Source: Acidobacteriota bacterium
Lineage (GTDB): Bacteria; Acidobacteriota; Terriglobia; Terriglobales; Acidobacteriaceae
Reading direction: 5' to 3'
Length of the DNA: 21,972 nucleotides
NCBI GenBank assembly: GCA_021841795.1
Contig: JAKCDN010000009.1
Location: 1 to 21,972, forward strand
Under the pieces are notes generated by a model. That model made no database searches, was not told where the DNA came from, and saw only the letters and a program-made list of their open reading frames with translations. Of the stretch, positions 7,688-14,943 are shown one piece after another (within the stretch, counting starts at the first letter, position 1; every line of letters begins with the position of its first letter). The position numbers and the translations under genes are program-made.

Positions 7688-8128
7688 TTACAGCAGCCTG
7701 CCCGCGGCCAGGTCCTTCACCAGTCCCCGGTCCGCCGCCAGAAACTCGTAACCCGTCAGGTCTTCGAGCTTCACCCAGCGCACCTGATGATAGATCTGGT
7801 TGTCGATCTCGCCGCGAAACTCCCGCACCACGAAAAACTGCAGATCCACCGCGCCGCCGCGGCGATAATGATGCCGGATCCGCGTCACCGCGGGGCCAAC
7901 CTCGGCGCGGATCCCGAGCTCCTCTGAGAGCTCCCGCACCAGCGCCTCCTCGGGGCTCTCACCCGGCTCGATCTTGCCTCCAGGAAACTCCCACAACAAC
8001 CCCATCGGCTGATCGGCGCGCCGCTGCCCGATCAATACCTCCCGGTCGCGCACAATCAGCGCCGCTGCCACAAAACGCAGCGCGGGAGCCGCCGGGCGTC
8101 CGTTGTTTCTGGAGTCAGCCTCTTCCAC
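7688..8128 (-). CDS. Nudix hydrolase, MutT-like (NUDIX pyrophosphohydrolase)
   Basis: This 146-residue protein contains a complete Nudix box, G-x5-E-x7-REL-x-EE-x-G, read as GGKIEPGESPEEALVRELSEELGI at about residues 50-73. FVAAALIVRDREVLIGQRR and LWEFPGG come before it, as in MutT. Such enzymes cleave nucleoside diphosphates linked to another moiety, typically sanitising oxidised dGTP or related nucleotides. The hydrophobic QQ/QR substrate pattern and small size favour a MutT-type role, but substrate is not determined by the box. The start is GTG at 8128, where AGAGG sits almost on the codon. A slightly different start inside the first 20 residues, which are not conserved, is possible. It lies 81 bases behind the HAD gene on the same strand and may share its transcript. 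Confidence 0.88.
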   Translation of the reverse strand: MEEADSRNNGRPAAPALRFVAAALIVRDREVLIGQRRADQPMGLLWEFPGGKIEPGESPEEALVRELSEELGIRAEVGPAVTRIRHHYRRGGAVDLQFFVVREFRGEIDNQIYHQVRWVKLEDLTGYEFLAADRGLVKDLAAGRLL

Positions 8129-8209
8129 ACCTCTAGTGTAAACCCTGTAAATCGAAGACGATCCCTGAAACCGTCCCGCCGCCCGCAGCCGCCTCGCCGC
8201 CCACGCGCA

Positions 8210-8971
8210 TCAATGCGCGCTGTTCGTCTCCCCCGCCACCGCCGCATTCACGCCTTCGGCCGCGTCCGGCCGGAAGTATCCCCAGCCCTTCTTCGCCGCC
8301 GCCTCCAGCAGCGCCGGCGACGGATTCACCGGAAACGCGCAGCGCGCCAGCTCCAGCATCGCCAGGTCGTGCACCGAGTTGCCAAACACCGCATCCGGCT
8401 GCGTCAAACCCACGCGCCGCAGCGCATCGGCCTTGGCGCCGTCGGTCGGCACGTCCACAATCTCGCTCGTGATCAGTCCCTCCTGCACGCGCACCTCGGC
8501 CGCCAGAATGCGCTCTTCCCCGATCCCGAAATCCCGCACCCCTTCGGCGATCACCCAGCGATTGGTCGAGCTCACCGCCCACAGCTCCACCCCGCTCTTC
8601 CGCAGCTTTGCCGCCAGCGCCGCCATCTCCGCAAAAACCCGCCCGCGCACGTACTCGTCAAAGTACCGCGCCGCCGCCGCGCGCAGCTCCGCCTCACGCA
8701 GCCCTGCATACATCTGCACCATCTCGGCGCACATCGTCACTTCGCTCACATGCCCCGCGCGATACTCGCGGTAGCGATTGTCGATCCAGTCGCTGGTCGA
8801 GCGCGATACCAGCCCCTGCTCCAGCGTCCACGCCATGAATCCGTATCCGGCATCCCCGCCCCACAGCGTGCCGTCGCAGTCGAATACAGCTACCCTCGGC
8901 TTGCAGTCCAGAACCAGACGCTCAAACTCTTCCTCTGTCCATCTCTTCACTTCAATATGTGTAGCCGCCAA
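8210..8971 (-). CDS. HAD-superfamily phosphatase, SerB-like (HAD-IB)
   Basis: All four HAD motifs are present: VFDCDGTLWGGD (motif I, nucleophile Asp and acid/base Asp), AVSSTNRWV (motif II Ser), GAKADAL (motif III Lys) and FGNSVHDLAML (motif IV Asp). A helical cap of about 90 residues sits between motifs I and II, as in phosphoserine phosphatase relatives. The likely reaction is hydrolysis of a small phosphomonoester. I place the start at TTG 8971 (253 residues) because GAGGGA lies 3 bases upstream and the fold starts soon after. An ATG at 9061 in the same frame would add 30 glycine- and arginine-rich residues without a ribosome site and would run across an inverted repeat. It follows the TIM-barrel gene by 131 bases. 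A role in the same sugar pathway is possible but unproven. Confidence 0.85.
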   Translation of the reverse strand: MAATHIEVKRWTEEEFERLVLDCKPRVAVFDCDGTLWGGDAGYGFMAWTLEQGLVSRSTSDWIDNRYREYRAGHVSEVTMCAEMVQMYAGLREAELRAAAARYFDEYVRGRVFAEMAALAAKLRKSGVELWAVSSTNRWVIAEGVRDFGIGEERILAAEVRVQEGLITSEIVDVPTDGAKADALRRVGLTQPDAVFGNSVHDLAMLELARCAFPVNPSPALLEAAAKKGWGYFRPDAAEGVNAAVAGETNSAH

Positions 8972-9026
8972 TCGTCCCTCAATTCTGCTTCGAGAAAATG
9001 ACTCCCCTCCATTTTCATCGAAATCG

Positions 9027-9082
9027 GCGCCAATTGCACGCGCGCCCCCGCCGCCGCGCATGAATACGGCGTCAATTGGCGC
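9027..9082. repeat. Inverted repeat in the gap between the TIM-barrel and HAD genes
   Basis: Arms GCGCCAATTG (9027-9036) and CAATTGGCGC (9073-9082) are perfect 10-base complements separated by 36 bases. Each arm contains the self-complementary CAATTG. The arrangement could be a two-site operator for a dimeric repressor, or a stem in the mRNA of the operon upstream of the HAD gene. It lies wholly between the TIM-barrel stop (9103) and the preferred HAD start (8971). Confidence 0.5.
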
Positions 9083-9102
9083 ATGTCCCGTTTACAGTCG
9101 CG

Positions 9103-9987
9103 TTACGGCTGCCGGCCGCCGTCCTGCCATCGCCTGCGCGCCTCCGCAAAGCACTCGCGCGCCATCCCCGCCAGCACCAGCGACTGCTCCCAGCGGTCCG
9201 ACTCCTCGCGGTCCCCGATCAGCCGCGCGTAGTGGAACTCCGGCCCCAGAAGCTCCGGCGTAAAGCAGAACCGGTCGCGCACCGGCCTGCGCCGCAGAAA
9301 GCCCAGCAACGATTCCGTCCACAGCGCGCGAAAATGCGCAACATGCGGCCGTCCCGCCGCGGACCCGTCGCCGACGTCCACCTGCATCGAGCCGGGATTG
9401 CCAATGCGGCCGTGCAGAAATCCAATGCGGCCCAGTACCGGACGGAAAAACTCCACCTTGTTCTCGAAGCCGCCGTAGACCATCTCCGTCCCCGTGTACC
9501 AGTGCGAAAAATCCCCGTTGAACTCCAGCCCCGGAAAACGGCGCAGCAGTTGCACCGTGCGCCACGGATCCTGGAAGATCGTGGCCCGGTGCGTCTCTGG
9601 ATAGAGCGGAACCGAGAACTGCGCCGCCGCCTCCAGAACGGAGTCGATGAGCGCCGCCGCCTCGTCGTCGCCCTCCGTACCCCAGCCCACATGCAGCGTC
9701 AGGCACTCCAGGCCGGCCTCGCGCGCTTCCCGGGCCAGCGGCCCGGCCTCGGCCGGCGTGTTCACGCGGCCGCTGCCGCAGACGCCCAGACCCAACCGCA
9801 GCGCCTCGTCCTTGCGCGCGTGGTCCAGCGGCTGCGTAAGCTGCACGCCGTCGTACCCGGCGTCCCGAATCGCCGCCAGGCCCTGCGCCGCCTCGCCCAT
9901 ATCGTCGAATGCCTGCAGGTTCATGAAGACGCGCAGGCGCGCATCGTGCGCGGCGGCGGTGGTGTTCGCATCGTGTCGTGTCGTCAT
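9103..9987 (-). CDS. Sugar phosphate isomerase/epimerase-like TIM barrel (AP endonuclease 2 superfamily)
   Basis: This 294-residue protein has the xylose-isomerase-like TIM barrel shared by IolE, IolI and hydroxypyruvate isomerase. Likely metal ligands lie on successive strands: the Glu of VPLYPETHRAT, the Asp and His of FNGDFSHW, the His of IGFLHGRIGNPGS and the Glu of FCFTPELLGPEF. The barrel begins at RVFMNLQAFDDMGEA after about 17 poorly ordered residues. Family members isomerise, epimerise or dehydrate sugars and cyclitols. MocC of the rhizopine cluster is, as I recall, of this kind. Its ATG (9987-9985) directly abuts the stop codon of the upstream desaturase fusion (TAA then ATG), so the two are almost surely translated from one message. 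The reaction is not determined. There is no signal peptide, so the protein is cytoplasmic. Confidence 0.85.
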   Translation of the reverse strand: MTTRHDANTTAAAHDARLRVFMNLQAFDDMGEAAQGLAAIRDAGYDGVQLTQPLDHARKDEALRLGLGVCGSGRVNTPAEAGPLAREAREAGLECLTLHVGWGTEGDDEAAALIDSVLEAAAQFSVPLYPETHRATIFQDPWRTVQLLRRFPGLEFNGDFSHWYTGTEMVYGGFENKVEFFRPVLGRIGFLHGRIGNPGSMQVDVGDGSAAGRPHVAHFRALWTESLLGFLRRRPVRDRFCFTPELLGPEFHYARLIGDREESDRWEQSLVLAGMARECFAEARRRWQDGGRQP

Positions 9988-12270
9988 TTAGAACTCGTCG
10001 TATGCAATCTGCCGCGCCGGCACGCCCAGTGACTCCAGCATCCGGTTGCAAGCCTTGATCATCTGCGGCGGCCCGCACAGGTAATACTCCGCGGCGCCCG
10101 GCTGCGGGTGATCGCGCAGATACCGCTCCAGCACCACCTGGTGGATCAATCCCTCGTCCCCCGTCCAGCCGTCCTCAGGCAGCGGCGACGAAAGCGCAAG
10201 GTGAAACGAGAAATTCCCGTGGCGCGCCTCCAGCCCGCGAAAATACTCCTCGTAGTAGATCTCCTGCCGCGACCGCGCTCCGTACCAGTACGAGATCTTC
10301 CGCGCGCTGCGCTCCGACTCCAGCAGGTGCGCGATGTGCGCGCGCAGCGGCGCCATGCCCGCGCCGCCGCCGATGTACACCATCTCGTGCTGCGTCGGCT
10401 TGATGTGAAAGTCGCCGAATGGGCCGATCGCCGAAACCCGGTCGCCGGGCTTCAGGCTGAACACATAGCTCGAGCCCGCGCCCGGCGCGCACTCCTGCCC
10501 CGGCGGCGGCGTCGCGATGCGGACGTTGAAGCGCAGTTGCCGCTCCGTCTTCGCGCTCCCCGCCAGCGAGTAATTGTTGCGCCGCCCCGGCTCCGGGTTG
10601 CGCGCCACCAGGTCGAAGACATGCTGATTCCGCCACACCGTCGCGAACGGCTCCAGTATCTCGAAATCGCTGAACCGGATCGTGTCGTAGGCGGGAATCT
10701 CCAACTGCAGGTAGTCTCCCGCGGCATACTCGATCGGTCCCGCTCCCTCTTCCGGCTCCAGCACCAGCTCCTTGATAAACGTCGCCACGCTGCGGTTGCT
10801 CACCACGCGCAGATGCACCGCCGCCGGCGTCCGCGCCCCCGCGCCGCCCGCATGCGCAACATCCACCCAGATGCGCCCCGCGCGTTCCATCACCGGGTAG
10901 GTCGTCAGACCCCGGCAGATCGGCGCCCGCGCCGGCGTCCCGTCCGCCAGATGAAACCGCCCGTTGTGCTTGGGGCACTCGATCATGCCGCCGATCACCA
11001 GCCCTTCCGCAAGATGCGCATTCCCGTGCGTGCACCGGCCGTCCGTCGCGTAAAGTCTCCCCGCTTCGTCGCGGTATATGGCATAGGTCTTCCGCGCGTG
11101 GTCAAAGCGGACCGCATCCGCGCCGCGCACATCCCCGTCCGCGCACGCCGCCACCCATCCGCCCGCATCCGGCTGCGCTTCTGACCGGTAGCAGGCCTCG
11201 CCCGTCCTCGACTTCGCCTCGGGCAGCCGCCGCTTCACGTGCCATGCCGGATCCTTCATCTGCCTCAGAACCGCGGGAACAATCTCCCTCCACGCCTGCG
11301 CAATGCTCCCGTACGGCGCAGGACAGTCGTCCTTCACCGCCGCATGCAGCCGCGGCAGCGCATGGTACGGAACCAGCGGGAACATGTGATGCTCCACGTG
11401 GTAGTTCATGTTCCAGTAGAGATACCGGTGGATCGCGTTCATATATACCGTGCGGCAATTCAGGCGGTGATCCAGCACGTTCTCCGCCAGCCCCGCATGC
11501 TGCGTGTACCCATAGATCGGCATCAGCCAGCTTCCGAACAGATTCGTCAGCCCCACCAGCAGCAGCGGCAGCATGCTGCGCATGGAAACGGCAAGCGCAA
11601 TCACGCCCAGGTAAATCGCCGCGTAGATGCGCGCGTTGCGGTACACGCGGTGAAACTCCGTCGCCGGAATAAAGGTCTTCTCCGCCGCCGTCATGCGGCC
11701 CGCGCAGTGCTGCAGCACGGTCTTGAAATAAGCGGGATAAGCCTGGAGCGCGAAAAACGGCAGAATCAGCCCCCGCCAGCTCGGCGGACGCGGCACCGCA
11801 ATCTCCGGATCGCGGCCCACGATGATCGTGTCGCTGTGATGGCGGTTGTGGCTCCACCGCCACACCACCGACTCCCGCATCACCATGAACGACGCCAGCT
11901 CGTAGAGCGCGTTGTTCATCCAGTCCGTCTTGAAGGCCGTGCCGTGTCCCGCCTCGTGCCAGCGCGAGTCCGACGTCGATGCATACAGCACCGCGTACAG
12001 CGCATACGGTGCCATCGCCCACCACCTGCCCCACAGCGCCCACGTCGCGTATCCCAGGCCGCCAAGCAGAAGCAGCCACACCATCGTGTCGCGGATCGCC
12101 GGACCGTTGCGCCGCACCAGCAGCTCGCGCATGGTCTCACGCGGCACCGGGCACTGGTACCACTCCGCTTCGGCCAGTCCCTTCTCAATGGCCAGGCCGG
12201 AATTCACTCCCGTCAGGCTGTAGTCGGGGTGCGGAATCGCCGCCTCTTGGATCGTCGCCGCCCGGCTCAT
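9988..12270 (-). CDS. MocD-MocE-MocF-like fusion: membrane diiron desaturase/hydroxylase + Rieske ferredoxin + NqrF-type NADH reductase
   Basis: One 760-residue chain holds a whole electron path. Residues 60-330 are a fatty-acid-desaturase-superfamily membrane domain with hydrophobic helices and the three histidine boxes HEAGH (105-109), HNRHH (141-145) and HVEHH (291-295), which bind two irons. Residues 370-475 are a Rieske domain with C413-x-H415 and C432-x2-H435. Residues 480-760 are a flavoprotein reductase very close in style to NqrF: RNNYSLAG for FAD, GGGAGMAPLRAH (634-645) for NADH, and CGPPQM (732-737). The inferred flow is NADH to FAD to 2Fe-2S to diiron to O2. In rhizopine catabolism MocD, MocE and MocF are described as separate proteins of these types. 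The ATG at 12270 overlaps the galM stop (ATGA) and has AAGGAG 10 bases upstream. The substrate is unknown; a lipid desaturase remains possible. Confidence 0.9.
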   Translation of the reverse strand: MSRAATIQEAAIPHPDYSLTGVNSGLAIEKGLAEAEWYQCPVPRETMRELLVRRNGPAIRDTMVWLLLLGGLGYATWALWGRWWAMAPYALYAVLYASTSDSRWHEAGHGTAFKTDWMNNALYELASFMVMRESVVWRWSHNRHHSDTIIVGRDPEIAVPRPPSWRGLILPFFALQAYPAYFKTVLQHCAGRMTAAEKTFIPATEFHRVYRNARIYAAIYLGVIALAVSMRSMLPLLLVGLTNLFGSWLMPIYGYTQHAGLAENVLDHRLNCRTVYMNAIHRYLYWNMNYHVEHHMFPLVPYHALPRLHAAVKDDCPAPYGSIAQAWREIVPAVLRQMKDPAWHVKRRLPEAKSRTGEACYRSEAQPDAGGWVAACADGDVRGADAVRFDHARKTYAIYRDEAGRLYATDGRCTHGNAHLAEGLVIGGMIECPKHNGRFHLADGTPARAPICRGLTTYPVMERAGRIWVDVAHAGGAGARTPAAVHLRVVSNRSVATFIKELVLEPEEGAGPIEYAAGDYLQLEIPAYDTIRFSDFEILEPFATVWRNQHVFDLVARNPEPGRRNNYSLAGSAKTERQLRFNVRIATPPPGQECAPGAGSSYVFSLKPGDRVSAIGPFGDFHIKPTQHEMVYIGGGAGMAPLRAHIAHLLESERSARKISYWYGARSRQEIYYEEYFRGLEARHGNFSFHLALSSPLPEDGWTGDEGLIHQVVLERYLRDHPQPGAAEYYLCGPPQMIKACNRMLESLGVPARQIAYDEF

Positions 12271-13370
12271 CGCTGGCCCGCTCCTTCCCCTGCTGCCGTC
12301 CCATCTTCGCCCTCTCCGGACGCGATCGAGAATCCGTACATCGTCGCCCGCCGCCGCGGCTGCCCGGGCTGCAGCAGCGTATCGCCCCGCATCGCCGCAT
12401 TGGATACATCCGGAAATCCCTCGCACTCCAGGCAAAGGCCCGCATACCGCCCATAGCCGGATCCCGATTTGCCCTTCGCCGTCATCTCCAGATGGCTGCC
12501 CGTATACAACTGCAGATATCTCTCCGTCGTGGCCACCGTCATCCGGCGTCCGCTCGCATCATCGGTAACCCGCGCCGCCCGGTACATCGCGCCTCCGCCG
12601 TCCCAAGGCAGCGCGTACAAGTCGCCGTGCCCCTGGGATAAGCGCCCGATCGCATCGCCTATGCGGCAGGGCGTGCGAAAATCGTTGCCGCGCCCGGCGA
12701 CCGATTCCAACCGCCCCGTCGAAATCAATCGATCGTCCGCGGGAATGAACTCATCGGCAAAGATCTCCACCCGATGGTCCAGAATCGATCCCGACCCCTC
12801 ACCCGCCAGGTTGAAGTACGAGTGATGCGTCAGGCTCAGCGGCGTGATGCAGTCGCTTACGGCTTCGCTCTCAATCAGGAACTCGTTGCCGTTGGTCACG
12901 GTATAGGTCACCGCCACGTCCACGTTGCCCGGATAACCCTCCTCGCCCGCCGGACTCGAATAGCTGAGCCGCAGCGACGGCGCGCCGTCGCTGCGCTCCA
13001 CCGGCGTCGCTCGCCAGTTGCGTTTGTCGAATCCCCCCGGCCCGCCATGCAGGTGATTGGGCGGATCGTTGGGCGCCAGTTGGTACGTGCGTCCTTCCAG
13101 CTCAAAGCGCGCGCCCGCCACGCGGCCGGCCACCCGGCCCGTGATGGCGCCAAAGTAGGGATGCCCGGCAAGATACGATTCCAGCTCCTTGAAGCCGAGC
13201 ACCACGTCGCCGCAATCTCCGTTGCGGTCCGGCGCCAGCAGCCGCGTCACAATGCCGCCGTACGTCATGCACTCCAGCACCACGCCGCCGCGGCCCGTAA
13301 GCGTCCATGCCTCCACCGGCTCGCCGGTGGATAAAATTCCAAATTGTCGAAAATCCATTGGGGAAGACAT
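12267..13370 (-). CDS. galM: Aldose 1-epimerase (mutarotase, GalM)
   Basis: This 367-residue protein interconverts alpha and beta anomers of aldohexoses. Family motifs are present: YFGAITGRVAGR near residues 72-83, NHLHGG (catalytic-pocket His), LTHHSYFNL with the catalytic His, and YAGLCLECEGFPD with the catalytic Glu. I start at the ATG at 13370, which has AGGTG 8 bases upstream; a TTG one codon earlier and an ATG five codons later are alternatives. The C-terminal tail (ASGEGEDGTAAGEGAGQR) is not family-like, and its DNA also supplies the ribosome site of the next gene. The stop codon shares 4 bases (ATGA) with the start of the desaturase fusion, a strong sign of translational coupling and of a sugar-like substrate for that system. 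There is no export signal, so it is cytoplasmic. Confidence 0.92.
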   Translation of the reverse strand: MSSPMDFRQFGILSTGEPVEAWTLTGRGGVVLECMTYGGIVTRLLAPDRNGDCGDVVLGFKELESYLAGHPYFGAITGRVAGRVAGARFELEGRTYQLAPNDPPNHLHGGPGGFDKRNWRATPVERSDGAPSLRLSYSSPAGEEGYPGNVDVAVTYTVTNGNEFLIESEAVSDCITPLSLTHHSYFNLAGEGSGSILDHRVEIFADEFIPADDRLISTGRLESVAGRGNDFRTPCRIGDAIGRLSQGHGDLYALPWDGGGAMYRAARVTDDASGRRMTVATTERYLQLYTGSHLEMTAKGKSGSGYGRYAGLCLECEGFPDVSNAAMRGDTLLQPGQPRRRATMYGFSIASGEGEDGTAAGEGAGQR

Positions 13371-13477
13371 CAACCAGGCACCTGCGCAACTCTCAAGTTA
13401 TCGCCCGTTCGCTGAGTTGTCCACAATTCCGCCGCCCGGAACGCCCGCTGCCTCTGGCCTATCGCGCCGCGCGCCGC

Positions 13478-14824
13478 TCACTCGCCCGCCGGCCGCGGCG
13501 TCTCCAGTCTCTCCACGCGAATCTTCGCAATACGCCGCGCGTCCATCTCCACCACTGTCAGCCGGCGGTCCTCGTACACCACGGACTCGCCCGCCTCCGG
13601 AATGTGCCCGAGCTGCGCCAGCACAAAACCGGCCAGTGTCTCCACGCCACCGTCGCGCGGCAGGCTCCAGTGCATCTGCGTCTCAAGATCGCGCAGGTTC
13701 ACGCTGCCGTCCATCAGCACCGCTCTGCCCGCCCGCCCCAGAATCGGATGCGACGGCGTGTCGAACTCGTCCTCCAGCTCCCCGACAAGCTGCTCGATTG
13801 CGTCCTCGGCCGAAACCAGTCCCACCGTCGATCCGTACTCATCCACCACGATCGCAAGATGCCTGCGATTCTGCTTGAAGTCGCGCAGCAGTTCCAGCAC
13901 CGATTTGCTCTCCGGCACCACAAAGACCTCGTGCGCAATCTCCCCCAGCCGCACCGCAGCGCCGGACGCCGCCTCGGTCGCGCGCTCAAAATACAGCCGC
14001 GCCAGATCCCGCGCATACACCGCCCCCACAATGTGCTCCGGGCCGCGCGCCTCGTCGTAAACGGGAATCCGCGAGTAGCTGTGCCCGAATATCCGCTCGC
14101 ATCCCTCCTCCAGCGGAAGATTCGCCGGCAGCGAAAAGATCTTCTGCCTGGGAGTCATGATCTCGCGCACCAGCACCTCGTCCAGCTCCAGCGCGCGATG
14201 CACCAGCACCTCCTGCAGCTCCGGAAGCAGCCCCAGCCGTCGCGCCGCGGTCGCAATCAACTTCAGCTCCTCGGCCGAATGGATCGATGCGCCGCGCTCC
14301 GTGCTGGGAATGTCGAATGCGCGCAGCACCAACGACGCCGACCGGCTCAGCAGCCGCACCGCCGGGCGCGCAATCGCCATGAACACCAGCATCGGCGGCG
14401 CCACCGTCACCGCCAGCGCCTCGGCCCGCCGCAGCGCCAGCGCCTTCGGCACCAGCTCACCCGCCACTACGTGCAGATACGTGATCAGGCAGAACCCAAG
14501 CACCAGAGACGCCGCGCCCACATAAAACCGCGCCTGCGGCAGCAGGCCAATCCATCCCCCCAGCAGCTCTGCCGCCAGCGGCTCGCCCACCCAGCCCAGC
14601 GCCAGAGAGCACAGCGTCACCCCCAGTTGCACCGCCGGCAGCAGATCGTCCAGGTTGCGCTGCAGCCCGCGCACCGCCCGCGCGCCGGGTATCCGCGCCT
14701 CCAGCAGTTGATCCACGCGCGTCTCGCGAATCGAAACCAGCGCGAACTCCACCGCGACAAAATACGCGTTGGCCAGGATCAGCGTGGCGATGGCCACCGG
14801 CTTGAAAAGCAGAAAACCGTGCAT
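13478..14824 (-). CDS. CNNM/CorC (HlyC)-family membrane protein with DUF21, CBS pair and transporter-associated domain
   Basis: This 448-residue protein has a DUF21 membrane domain (about 1-170, four hydrophobic stretches, with a short helix after NAYFVAVEFALVSIRETR). A CBS pair follows at about 205-345 (VREIMTPRQ, SYSRIPVYDE, HLAIVVDEYGSTVGLVSAED). The CorC_HlyC domain is at about 360-440 (DGSVNLRDLE, ETLAGFVLAQLGHIPEAGE). The DUF21 signature of CNNM-type transporters is present. Members are linked to Mg2+ or Co2+ extrusion, and the CBS pair usually binds ATP or Mg. The name hemolysin is historical. The ATG at 14824 has only a distant AAGGTG upstream. The gene is divergent from the TGSGSI-repeat gene and lies 107 bases before galM, so read-through into the sugar operon is possible but not obvious. 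Confidence 0.9.
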   Translation of the reverse strand: MHGFLLFKPVAIATLILANAYFVAVEFALVSIRETRVDQLLEARIPGARAVRGLQRNLDDLLPAVQLGVTLCSLALGWVGEPLAAELLGGWIGLLPQARFYVGAASLVLGFCLITYLHVVAGELVPKALALRRAEALAVTVAPPMLVFMAIARPAVRLLSRSASLVLRAFDIPSTERGASIHSAEELKLIATAARRLGLLPELQEVLVHRALELDEVLVREIMTPRQKIFSLPANLPLEEGCERIFGHSYSRIPVYDEARGPEHIVGAVYARDLARLYFERATEAASGAAVRLGEIAHEVFVVPESKSVLELLRDFKQNRRHLAIVVDEYGSTVGLVSAEDAIEQLVGELEDEFDTPSHPILGRAGRAVLMDGSVNLRDLETQMHWSLPRDGGVETLAGFVLAQLGHIPEAGESVVYEDRRLTVVEMDARRIAKIRVERLETPRPAGE

Positions 14825-14943
14825 CTGGCTGTGAGCATAGCACCTTCAGCGATCCGATTCCGCGGCGCAAAAACCCGCCGCTCCTCTTTTTCGGGAACCG
14901 CCCGCCTTGGCGCGCCGTATCTGCAACAGGATTGGAGTGCGCC

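Noticed and set aside
12271..12435. Longer start for the oxygenase fusion, reaching into galM
   Set aside because: The extra 55 residues overlap the conserved galM end and are Ala/Gly/Arg-rich. The ATG at 12270 has AAGGAG upstream and the classic ATGA overlap.
14834..14839. TATGCT as a -10 box for the CNNM/CorC gene
   Set aside because: It lies only about 10 bases before the start codon and has no -35 match, so a normal leader would not fit. A leaderless message is possible but unsupported.
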